A DNA stretch of 64,000 nt, taken from NCBI RefSeq assembly GCF_010119245.1, contig NZ_WNKG01000009.1, forward strand, positions 124,001-188,000. Direction: 5' to 3'. Every line of letters begins with the position of its first letter. Within the stretch, counting starts at the first letter, position 1. The stretch comes from Cyclobacterium salsum (GTDB taxonomy: Bacteria; Bacteroidota; Bacteroidia; Cytophagales; Cyclobacteriaceae). The position numbers and the translations under genes are program-made. Positions 1 to 7,189 of this stretch are shown here, in pieces. The notes beneath the pieces are model-generated. The model was given only the letters and a program-made list of their open reading frames with translations. It made no database searches and was not told where the DNA came from.

Positions 1-89
1 TTTTTATCAAAATCGGTAAAGTCTACCGGTGTCTGGGCTTCTGCGGTTAGACTAAAAATCAACAAGCAGCATAGAATCAGTGGTCTCAT
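1..89 (-). CDS. N-terminus of a secreted protein, cut by window edge
   Basis: Only the first 29 codons are present; the gene runs off the left edge. The start is an ATG whose complement lies at 87-89. The peptide begins MRPLILCCLLIFSLTAEAQ and continues TPVDF. This is a typical Sec signal peptide (hydrophobic core, then the A-x-A-Q cleavage site common in Bacteroidota), so the product is exported. Too little is visible to assign a family. It points the same way as the sialidase-fold gene that follows on the minus strand, but the gap of about 280 bases makes co-transcription uncertain. Confidence 0.6.
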   Translation of the reverse strand, partial: MRPLILCCLLIFSLTAEAQTPVDFTDFDK

Positions 90-368
90 CTGTATCTTAT
101 TTAAACAAAATGTAAAAGGTAATGTATCATCAAACTGCTAACAAACATCTCATTACCAAAAGGTAGGAAACTGGGTCAGTTAAATCAATTTTTTAGGGAT
201 CCGTTTTCGATAAATTGAAGGAAAAAATCATTTGGCTAACCAACTACTCTTATGTGCCCGATGGATGGTTTTTGTCAAGGAGGCATACTTACAAACTTCT
301 TTTTATCGATACTTATTTTTTATTATTGCCCCATACTGAGATGATAAAAGAAGTTGGAAAAACAGCAC

Positions 369-1688
369 TTAGGCTCCAAACAATTCATTAGGTCGATTCC
401 AGTAAATTTTCGCCACATAAACACTGCCATCGCTTCCGTGTTTTTCTACGCCCTCCGGCTGCATCCATTCAGACACGGTCACCCAGGTTTCATCCGGACT
501 GACCTCCGTAACGCCGAAATTCCCCAGCCTGGCTCCCTTTTCCGGGACCAGGATCCGTTCGGTATTGCGGATCACCACCAGCTTTTCGGGATCCACCCTT
601 GCCATAAAAAGTGGTGCACGGTGCCGAAACACGTGGTCGTTTTCCGCTCCCCGGCGGGTATAGACCAGGTAGAGGCCTTCGCTGTGCGTCACCCAATGCT
701 GCTGGGTATTGTAATTGCCCAAATCCGTTCCATCATCAAATTTCCAGGGCTTAATGGGCGCGTAATGCAGGCCATCATCACTTTGGGTAACAAATCCCTG
801 TTTGTCATTCCGAATGGTGAGATAGTATTTGCCCTGAAAACGGGTCAGGGAGGGTTCATGTAGTCCCCTGCTATCATCGGCGATGGACAAATCATTGCCC
901 TGCTCCAGAAAGCGAAGTTTTTTCCCATCAAAAGCACAGCGCGTTACCGTAACCTGGGAATTGCTTCCCGGAGGCATAAAATAAACGGGCAAAAGGATAT
1001 TTCCATCCGCTTCGTCCCAGCGCTGTACGCAGCCGGCCCCTGCATTTTGAAATTTTTCATCATCTCCCATATCCAATTTCTCCCAGTCAGACCATTGGTT
1101 TTGGCTGGGATCATAGACAGAAAATGCGGTATGCCGGGGTCTTGGGTGGGCCACTTTCCAGTCCCTGGTATAGACAATGGTATGCCCGGTTCCCAATAAG
1201 TTGTTGCTTTTTTTATGCCAGGAGGGCCAAAAATCACTGGCCGCTACGGGGCGCTCCTCCCCTTCCAGCTGCTCAGTCCGTGGGGCCAACGGAGGAAGGG
1301 CTTGTGGATCGGTCCAACTTTCACCTCCATCCTCCGAATGCATGCCGAACATCCCCTTAAACACATCGCTTCCCGATAATTCCAGCGTATTGAGGGTCAT
1401 CACGATTCTGGGCATCCCTGCTTTTCCAGCTCCGGGGACAATTCCCGCTCTTGGATGCACCCAGCACTTTTTACCATCAAACAAACGGGTAGGCACCTTA
1501 TGGTCAAGACGGTATTTCAAGGTATCCTGGCCCGGAGATGACTTGCCTGTATCTCCATAAAGGGCAAGAGGAGCGATGCCTGAGAGTGTGATGGCTGCGA
1601 TCAGGCCATCCTTTAGAAAGGCCCGTCTACTTTCGGATTCATTGGGATCCATAAACTCAGTTATTTTGGTGGAAACGTTAAAATACAT
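369..1688 (-). CDS. Tat-exported BNR/sialidase-fold protein
   Basis: The 439-residue product looks like an exo-alpha-sialidase-family (BNR repeat) six-bladed propeller. A twin-arginine signal is visible: S-R-R-A-F-L-K at residues 20-26, then a hydrophobic stretch ending near L-A-L-Y-G. An Asp-box (S-x-D-x-G-x-x-W) lies at residues 118-125, and a weaker one appears as Q-S-D-D-G-L-H-Y. The segment H-P-R-A-G-I-V-P may carry the first catalytic-site arginine. An alternative start at codon 13 (position 1652) puts the arginine pair in the more usual place, 9-10 residues from the N-terminus, and may be the true start. The family cleaves terminal sialic acids or related sugars, but many members in environmental Bacteroidota have no proven substrate. 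A second sialidase-fold gene lies about 4 kb away. Confidence 0.75.
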   Translation of the reverse strand: MYFNVSTKITEFMDPNESESRRAFLKDGLIAAITLSGIAPLALYGDTGKSSPGQDTLKYRLDHKVPTRLFDGKKCWVHPRAGIVPGAGKAGMPRIVMTLNTLELSGSDVFKGMFGMHSEDGGESWTDPQALPPLAPRTEQLEGEERPVAASDFWPSWHKKSNNLLGTGHTIVYTRDWKVAHPRPRHTAFSVYDPSQNQWSDWEKLDMGDDEKFQNAGAGCVQRWDEADGNILLPVYFMPPGSNSQVTVTRCAFDGKKLRFLEQGNDLSIADDSRGLHEPSLTRFQGKYYLTIRNDKQGFVTQSDDGLHYAPIKPWKFDDGTDLGNYNTQQHWVTHSEGLYLVYTRRGAENDHVFRHRAPLFMARVDPEKLVVIRNTERILVPEKGARLGNFGVTEVSPDETWVTVSEWMQPEGVEKHGSDGSVYVAKIYWNRPNELFGA

Positions 1689-1787
1689 TATTTATCCATT
1701 ACCTGAAAGGCTGTTTTTGTAAGGGGCATTGTCCTCAATATCCACCTTCAGATCAACATCACTTTCAGGATTGAATGGATTGGTACA

Positions 1788-1952
1788 AAGCTATGCCTTG
1801 GGATGGGTTTGCGTGTATATGTCCGCATCCCTCCCACTGTTTATATTGGTCAAATTAAGGATTTCGGACAAGGAATCAAGCCCGAACGATTACTTTTTTA
1901 TCCGTATCCACCTTTATTGCAATTTGGTAACGACACCGATTAGCAACCCTGG
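1788..1952 (+). repeat. Degenerate intergenic repeat, copy 1
   Basis: This is the first of three similar stretches of about 165 bases, all in the same orientation. Shared landmarks are a gctatgccttg-like left end, GCGTGTAT, the core GGTCAAATTAAGGATTTCG, then AATCAAG, CGAACG, a T-run and a GGTAA-containing right end. Read on the minus strand, copies 1 and 2 share an open frame with L-x-E-I-L-N-L-T-N followed by Y-T and a stop, which suggests a decayed coding end rather than a regulatory site. This copy lies just before the toxin-antitoxin pair. Confidence 0.65.
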
Positions 1953-2231
1953 TAGTGAAAGTCGATTCCCGACCTCTGGTTTTTTAAGGAAAAATGTTGT
2001 CGGAAGGGGTTTCACGCCGAAACCGCAACGAAGGCGCGGCGAACGCAGAGGAATGCAATGCCCGAATATATGTCCTCTAGCGGTTCCGTATATGCAAAAT
2101 ACGCAGGTTGGAAAGATTCTCGTTCGGCTTTCGATGAAACTTATACGGGCGGTAACCTTTGATTTTGCTGATTTCTAGCCTATTTTCTATCTAATTTTGT
2201 TGTGCCTTCGTGCTTTATTTTCCCCTTTGTA
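1953..2231. other. Intergenic stretch with repeat-like GC-rich motif
   Basis: No supportable gene. A short hairpin GGTTTC-acgcc-GAAACC lies near 2008-2024. It is followed by a purine-rich ACGAAGGCGCGGCGAACGCAGAGG-type run (shown in part), and near 2200 there is TTGTGCCTTCGTGCTTT, partly complementary to it. This pattern recalls the dispersed CACGCAAAG/CTTTGCG intergenic repeats known from Bacteroidota, in worn form. A plus-strand reading frame across this area is probably chance. Confidence 0.35.
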
Positions 2232-2564
2232 TTATTCTTTCAATTTGAGATTTATTTTCAGGTAGTAATTTGTGGCTACATCCCATATTATCTCATAATC
2301 AAACCCAAAATATTCATGTGATACTTTATTCCTGAGCAAGTACATTTCATCCCAGGGAACATCTTCGTATTTGGATCTGATCTCTATGGGTAAATTTTTC
2401 GCAGCTTCTCCCATAACTTCGAAATTTCGGATTACCGCATCTACCGTTTTATAATCTTTTTTGAATTCATTAAAGGAAAGTCCATCTATATATTCAGCAA
2501 TACGATCCATTGAGGTAATTATATCCTCAAGATACATTTGGTAATTGCGATTCCTTTTTTTCAT
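2232..2564 (-). CDS. hepT: HepT-like HEPN toxin (DUF86 family)
   Basis: This 110-residue all-alpha protein matches the HEPN/DUF86 family of minimal-nucleotidyltransferase toxin-antitoxin systems. The defining R-x4-H-x-Y motif is present: R78, H83 and Y85 (R-N-K-V-S-H-E-Y). In studied MntA-HepT pairs the Arg and His form the RNase site and the Tyr is AMPylated by the antitoxin to neutralise the toxin. The start codon follows the mntA stop directly (TAAATG), so the two are translationally coupled with the antitoxin first. Base composition looks more AT-rich than the core genes, and the pair sits between two copies of a repeat, consistent with transfer. The toxin motif is intact. Confidence 0.88.
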   Translation of the reverse strand: MKKRNRNYQMYLEDIITSMDRIAEYIDGLSFNEFKKDYKTVDAVIRNFEVMGEAAKNLPIEIRSKYEDVPWDEMYLLRNKVSHEYFGFDYEIIWDVATNYYLKINLKLKE

Positions 2565-2855
2565 TTAGACATAGTTAATCTTTTTATAGATGCTATCTCT
2601 AATTTGATCTTTAATCGCATTCTTTGTAACCAAATCTATTTTCCGTTTAAAAATTTTCTCCAGGTATATTTCCAATGTGAAAAATTTCCATCCAATTGGC
2701 CTCTCCCATTCTACAATTAAGTCAATATCACTATCTTCATCAAAGGAATCATCCGCAAATGATCCAAAAAGACCTATCTCTTTCACGGCAAAATCTCTTT
2801 GAAGGGTAGGCTTAAGATCCCGTAACTTTAATAATATTTCACCTTTTGACATCAT
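2565..2855 (-). CDS. mntA: MntA-like minimal nucleotidyltransferase antitoxin
   Basis: The 96-residue product is a minimal nucleotidyltransferase (NTP_transf_2/MNT). The signature G-S-x10-D-x-D is complete: G31-S32, then D43-I-D45. A further K-I-D-L-V strand near residue 73 could supply the third carboxylate. In the known system the enzyme transfers AMP from ATP to the tyrosine of HepT's R-x4-H-x-Y motif. There are two consecutive ATG codons; either could start translation. The gene precedes hepT without a gap, the usual order in this two-gene unit. It has no membrane or secretion signal, so it is cytoplasmic. Confidence 0.88.
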   Translation of the reverse strand: MMSKGEILLKLRDLKPTLQRDFAVKEIGLFGSFADDSFDEDSDIDLIVEWERPIGWKFFTLEIYLEKIFKRKIDLVTKNAIKDQIRDSIYKKINYV

Positions 2856-2926
2856 AAATCAAAGATAATAAATTGTATCAAGTTTAGCGATTTGATTTTT
2901 TCAGCATGCGGCACAACATCTGTAGG

Positions 2927-3095
2927 AAGCTATATCTTGAATGGGGACTTGCGTGTATAGGTACTAGGTCCACCATCCCCCCTATTATCATTGGTCAAAT
3001 TAAGGATTTCGTATAAAAAATCAAGAGCGAACGGGTATTTTTTTGATACCGGGTCTGCACCTATGGCTATTTGGTAAGTAAACCTACTGGCTATC
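2927..3095 (+). repeat. Degenerate intergenic repeat, copy 2
   Basis: This is the second copy of the repeat described at 1788. It shares the left end, GCGTGTAT, the core ATTGGTCAAATTAAGGATTT, then TCGTATAA, AATCAAG, GCGAACGGGTA, the T-run and TTTGGTAAG. It lies directly upstream (on the minus strand) of mntA, so copies 1 and 2 bracket the toxin-antitoxin pair as direct repeats. Its right end touches the stop codon of the next gene. Confidence 0.65.
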
Positions 3096-3776
3096 CTATT
3101 TATTTTGTATCCTTAACATCTTATTTCCTCCTTTTTGAAATTCATAGCTAACAGATTCAATGCTGCAGCTATAGGCATTTCCAAATTCCTCCAGGATGCC
3201 ATCTAAAACTTCGGATTTTTTTGCATTCAGATTTAACAAGGGAAAAACCCTTATTTCTTTACAGATTCTCAACATTTCTGCCATAGATTTTATGTGAAAT
3301 TCAAGCCCCAGTTTTGAGTACAAGATTAAAAAATGAGAGCTCAACCCCAGGTCAAAGGCTTGCGCGCTAAAACTTGTCGTTTCCGGCAGCTCATGATGTA
3401 CATACCGATGTTGATTTTTTCCCAATTCAAAATCAGCAATAAAATCTGACATGGCACGCATCCTAATGTGTTCCAGTTCCTCCAAATCTTTTATCGAAGT
3501 CCAAACAAAATTATTTTGATTTTCTATCATTTGCTTCATGACCGTATCCTTTGCTGACACAATCTGCCTATTCAATTCATCTTTCGAGAATTGATAAATT
3601 GGGTCAAGCGAAGTAACCGTCTTGTTTTGTTGTGTCATTTCGTAATTAAAACTCGCTGGACCATCCCCAAAACTTATTATCTTTTTATCAAGGTCAGGGC
3701 CGGTTAAGTTGAACATGCTCCTATACTCCGCTAATGATCGCCCCCAGGGAACTGTATTTTTTAATTCAAATGCCAT
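3096..3776 (-). CDS. Predicted SAM-dependent methyltransferase-like protein
   Basis: The 226-residue product resembles a small family usually named SAM-dependent methyltransferase. The N-terminus has V-P-W-G-R-S at residues 9-14, shared by that family. A class I-like glycine motif, S-F-G-D-G-P-A-S-F-N, spans residues 35-44, followed by a strand and an acidic residue, S-L-D-P-I-Y, at 56-61, the expected ribose-binding position. The C-terminal part has a further strand and helix (L-L-N-L-N-A). No substrate can be inferred. No signal peptide or membrane segment is visible. It stands alone between a repeat copy and a block of broken genes. The catalytic identity rests on the glycine and Asp motifs only. 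Confidence 0.65.
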   Translation of the reverse strand: MAFELKNTVPWGRSLAEYRSMFNLTGPDLDKKIISFGDGPASFNYEMTQQNKTVTSLDPIYQFSKDELNRQIVSAKDTVMKQMIENQNNFVWTSIKDLEELEHIRMRAMSDFIADFELGKNQHRYVHHELPETTSFSAQAFDLGLSSHFLILYSKLGLEFHIKSMAEMLRICKEIRVFPLLNLNAKKSEVLDGILEEFGNAYSCSIESVSYEFQKGGNKMLRIQNK

Positions 3777-4055
3777 TGTTTTTACTTTAATACCTTCGTA
3801 AACACTGAAATTGAATTATTTCTCATTCATGCGGATGTAGTTAAACCCTATTTCCCAGAGCCACCTAAGCTAATCAAATTAATCCATAGGCTAGTCTGCT
3901 GATTCCTGATTTCGAATCCAATGATTTTCTATTTTCTGTTCTGGAACAATTCTCGCATAGAGTCCCGGTTCCACAGCCCAAAGCTACAACATTAATGTTC
4001 TTTTTAATTGGCTATCAAAAGGATAGCTTCAAATAAACCGTTAACCCTATTGGTC

Positions 4056-4618
4056 TTAAACCAACCTGGAAAAGCCGCTTTTCGCCACCTCCTCGTCCCG
4101 TAAATTGCGGTAACTGCCTGTGGACAGGCTTTCTGAAACTGCAGAAAACACCTTGTCCAAAGCGAGCCCATATTTTTCTACCTCCACTTCCCCATGGGCA
4201 AGGCTGGGGTAAAAGGCCGTGCCCGCCAGAAAACCCTGGGCCAACATCATCCGGGTAAACAAGGTGCGCAGGCGCTCGCCCTCCGGATGAACAAATCGAA
4301 ACCCGGCCACAGGCAAGGAAAACCGGTGACTTCGATGGGCAATCCCCATTTTTGGCCCAACTCCCTCCATCGCTGCTGAACCTTGCTTCCTGTTTCGGCC
4401 AGGCGGCCGGGAAGGTCCAGTTTTTTCATTTCGCCCAGCGTGGCCACAGCCGCCACGGGACCAATGCTTTCACTCCAATAGGTACTGCTGATAAAGGAAC
4501 GATGTGCGCCCTCCATGGCCCATTTCCTTCCAATCACGGCTCCAATGGGAAAGCCATTGCCGAGGGCTTTGGCAAAAATGGCCATATCGGGATCCACCCG
4601 GTAACGCAGGTGAAGTCC
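4056..4618 (-). pseudogene. Class III aminotransferase fragment, frameshifted
   Basis: This is the C-terminal half of a glutamate-1-semialdehyde-aminomutase-like class III PLP aminotransferase. The frame begins abruptly at Y-R-V-D-P-D-M and contains F-A-K-A-L-G-N-G-F-P-I-G, whose lysine (near 4570) is the expected Schiff-base residue. It continues through S-T-Y-W-S-E to G-L-P-I-E-V-T-G-F-P. Near 4309-4312 the frame is lost; the coding pattern resumes in another frame as A-G-F-R-F-V, L-A-Q-G-F-L and T-A-F-Y-P-S-L-A-H, the normal end of the family. A duplicated TG or a single lost base would explain the shift. The whole N-terminal half is missing and an amidohydrolase piece is joined in frame instead. 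It is non-functional as an aminotransferase. Confidence 0.75.
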
Positions 4619-4855
4619 CCCCAGATGGATCCTCCAACCCACCGTTACGGCTTTGCCCCGAAGGGAGGAAACCGGAAAATCACTTCCCCACAACAACCGG
4701 CCAGGACCAAAATGGTGCAAAACCAACATCATGGCCTGGGGTTCACAGATTCCTGACATGTCTAACCAAACATTGGGCAGGTCCTTCAATACCGAAATCC
4801 CGGCAGCATGGGGTCCATGGAAAGAACGGGCCACATGGGCAAGGACCAGTCGGAT
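4619..4855 (-). pseudogene. Amidohydrolase (amidohydrolase-2 type) internal fragment
   Basis: About 79 codons of a metal-dependent amidohydrolase. Read from the minus strand the frame gives P-I-R-L-V-L-A-H-V-A-R-S-F, then L-P-N-V-W-L-D-M-S-G, and R-L-L-W-G-S-D-F-P-V-S. These are the strand-6, strand-7 and strand-8 regions of the TIM barrel; the Asp of W-G-S-D is a normal metal or catalytic residue. The N-terminal H-x-H region and the C-terminus are absent. The piece is joined upstream, out of frame, to a dehydrogenase fragment and downstream, in frame, to an aminotransferase fragment. A GTG at 4834 could initiate, but the product would be a chimera. Confidence 0.7.
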
Positions 4856-5252
4856 AGGTCCGGTTTACGCCCAGCAGCCTGGAGGGTGCCTGTACCTGGT
4901 TTTGCAGGTGCTCCAAAGGGATGCTTTCCGAATTAATGTCGATCAGGGCATCCTGGTCTGCCGCATGATCAATTTTCTTCAGGTAGTTTTCTTTTTCTCC
5001 TGTCTTTTCGGATGTACAGGCCACTACGATTTGGAATCCTTTCAGGCTGGTAGGGTTGTCAAAATTTTCTTCCCAATCATAGGTACCCAATGGAGAAAGA
5101 CCCGCAATCTCCAACAGCCTATCTACCTCTTCGGTAGGATTACCGGGAGAAAAGCATTTGACCTGATGCCCTGCCTGGAGGAGACAGCAAACCACGGAAG
5201 GTGATATTTTACCCTCGCCCACCACTGCTACCTTACAATTTAGGTATTTCAT
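4848..5252 (-). pseudogene. 3-hydroxyacyl-CoA dehydrogenase-like N-terminal fragment
   Basis: The piece begins with a credible start, M-K-Y-L-N-C-K-V-A-V-V-G, overlapping the preceding stop as ATGA. V-A-V-V-G-E-G-K-I is a worn Rossmann glycine motif, followed by L-L-Q-A-G-H-Q-V and later S-R-L-L-G-V-N and Y-P-T, as in the NAD-binding domain of 3-hydroxyacyl-CoA dehydrogenases. After about 135 codons the similarity stops and the frame runs into amidohydrolase sequence in the wrong phase. The C-terminal helical domain is missing. It is therefore a truncated remnant that kept its own start. Confidence 0.6.
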
Positions 5253-5713
5253 TTTTCCTGATGGATTAATACTTCTTTGGCCAGCCCGAGAGCCTGGTCT
5301 ATTTCCGCTTCCGTATGCACTGCGCTGATGTACCAAAGCCCTCTTCCGATCACCCTTAAGCCCTTGTCATGCAAGGCAGCCATGAAGGATTTTAATTTCC
5401 CTTTATCAAAGCGGAGCACATCCCGGAAATCTACCGCCCTTTCCATATCCGTAAATCCGGTATGCACCACCGGACCAATGCCCGATACCAATATTTGATG
5501 TCCGGTAGCTTGAGCTATTTCCCGGTACACGGCATACATCAAGCGGTTGGTTACAAATCCCCTGATGTCCTTTTGAAGAAAAGTGGGCTCCTTACCCCAT
5601 AAATAAGCCAACTCATATACCCAGTTTGCCAGACCATCAATAGCCCAACTTTTATCCCTGATCCAAATACCCTCGTACCCATTGGCATAATCGTTTAAAA
5701 CTAATAAATACAC
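5249..5713 (-). pseudogene. Chimeric remnant: dehydrogenase piece joined to aminotransferase C-terminus
   Basis: A 154-codon open frame made of at least two unrelated pieces. Codons 1-28 are unrecognised. Codons 29-67 (W-G-K-E-P-T, D-I-R-G-F-V-T-N-R-L-M-Y-A) are the inter-domain part of a 3-hydroxyacyl-CoA dehydrogenase. From about codon 68 the sequence becomes the C-terminal domain of a class III aminotransferase (V-H-T-G-F-T-D, F-M-A-A-L-H-D-K-G, R-G-L-W-Y-I-S). The only upstream start is a GTG right behind the stop of the sialidase gene. No complete domain survives. Together with the next three pieces it forms a patchwork in one orientation, best explained by repeated deletions in a former catabolic operon. 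Confidence 0.65.
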
Positions 5714-6907
5714 CTAAAATTCTATAACGGTACCAGCAATATGCCGGGTGCCATTATCTCTATTAAAGTAATAGGTTACCAGGGCATGGTGATCATCCAA
5801 CACCACTGCCCAGGGATAACCGATGTCTCCGTTGCCACCATCTTCTCTTAGGACGATTTCCTCGGCAGTGGCGAAATCCGTACATTCTGCATTTAAAATC
5901 CTCGCTCTGATCCCATAAGGTTGGTGGCGGTATCCATAGACTAGAAGCACCCGGTCATCCGGCAACCTGGTTGCCTGCAAGGGGTGGCCCTTAAATCCCA
6001 TAGACTGCCATTGTCCAAAGCTTTTCCCACCGTCGGTAGACCTCGCAATAACAGCCTGGCCTTCGAAATTGTCCGTACGGATAAAGGCCACCAAATCCCC
6101 GTTGGGGGTTTCATAGATGGAAGCTTCATTGAAAATCACTTCTTCGTCTTTGGCAACAGTGGACAAATGCTCCCAGTTTTTCCCCTTATCATCGGAAACC
6201 AGCAGGTAATTGGACGTTCGTCGGGGACTTAACCGGTCATTGGCGGCAACCACCCAATAGATCCGTCCATTTTTCCCTTCGTACATGGCTCCCCTATTGT
6301 AGGCGGGAATGGGATTTCCCATGGGGTTAATATGGACTTCCGGCTCGATGTGTGGCGGATAAATGGGTCCGGCCCATTCGTTTCCCCCATCTATGGACCG
6401 TAGCAGGTAACCTCCCAAAAAAACGGACCCGTTGCGATTTTCAAAAATTGGTTTTTCCACATTTTCCAAGCCCTCCGGATACAAAAATGCCCATCCATAG
6501 CTGGCGCATAGCAGCGTCCCATCCCGAAGCTGAAGCAAGCAGGGATCCTGTGAACCCCCAAAATCGTGGGCGTAGAGCAGATCCGGTTCCCCTTCCCAGG
6601 TAATGCCGTTTTTGGAAGTCATGCTTACCAAATAACTGTTGGGATCCACATGGCTGTTGCCCTTTTCTCCAAAGACTACTCGCCTATCCGGTGCCCGGCG
6701 AAAGGAAAGGAGAAATTCTCCGTCTGCTTTCCTCACAATAGATGGAAAAGTGGCGTAATAATTGGAATCCTGGTAAATGACCATATCCCGGACCTTGGTT
6801 GCAGGCATGGCGCTTTCACTGGTAGAAGACCGCTGTGCAAAAAGTGAAATGACAGCCAGAAATAGGCCCAATGTTGCGAAAATATACTTTCTCATAATGC
6901 TTTTCAA
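5714..6907 (-). CDS. Secreted sialidase-family (BNR/Asp-box) protein
   Basis: The 397-residue protein starts with a Sec signal peptide (M-K-S-I-M-R-K-Y-I-F-A-T-L-G-L, cleavage after S-L-F-A). It then forms a six-bladed sialidase-type propeller with four Asp-boxes at residues 98-104, 171-178, 238-245 and 290-297; the second (S-I-D-G-G-N-E-W) and third are near-perfect. F-P-S-I-V-R near residue 54 is where sialidases keep the first catalytic arginine. Length fits a single catalytic domain. A second ATG at codon 5 could be the start. Sialidases release terminal sialic acids in the periplasm or at the surface; the exact glycan here is unknown. It lies between a dead SusC gene and dead catabolic genes but is itself intact. 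Confidence 0.82.
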   Translation of the reverse strand: MKSIMRKYIFATLGLFLAVISLFAQRSSTSESAMPATKVRDMVIYQDSNYYATFPSIVRKADGEFLLSFRRAPDRRVVFGEKGNSHVDPNSYLVSMTSKNGITWEGEPDLLYAHDFGGSQDPCLLQLRDGTLLCASYGWAFLYPEGLENVEKPIFENRNGSVFLGGYLLRSIDGGNEWAGPIYPPHIEPEVHINPMGNPIPAYNRGAMYEGKNGRIYWVVAANDRLSPRRTSNYLLVSDDKGKNWEHLSTVAKDEEVIFNEASIYETPNGDLVAFIRTDNFEGQAVIARSTDGGKSFGQWQSMGFKGHPLQATRLPDDRVLLVYGYRHQPYGIRARILNAECTDFATAEEIVLREDGGNGDIGYPWAVVLDDHHALVTYYFNRDNGTRHIAGTVIEF

Positions 6908-7189
6908 TTACTTATTATACTTACTAAAACGGGAAAAGGCCATCTCCCTATTCTCCCCCGTATGGCACCAGAAGAAAAAACTTCCCTATTCTTCCGTGCT
7001 GTGCGGATCGTTTCTTTCTACTATTTGCGTTTATTTGCGGAGCGAGGCCAATGGAATTTTTGACAGGTAAATGCTGGTCTTTTCTTCGAGACTGGAATAA
7101 TAGACCATCCATAATTTATTCTTGTTTTACAGCATTCCGGGATATCTGGTATCCCCACCGCTCGGGAATTCTATCGTCTTTTCCCCCAA

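Noticed and set aside
354-863. Plus-strand frame of 169 codons opposite the first sialidase-like gene
   Set aside because: It is the complement of a clear Tat-signal BNR gene and has no family features.
1729-2178. Plus-strand open frame of 149 codons between the sialidase-like gene and hepT
   Set aside because: It runs through repeat copy 1 and the GC-rich repeat-like motif, has no domain or signal and no consistent codon pattern. It is most likely chance.
3950-3990. tRNA T-arm-like GGTTCCACAGCC
   Set aside because: No acceptor stem, D-arm or anticodon arm could be placed around it.
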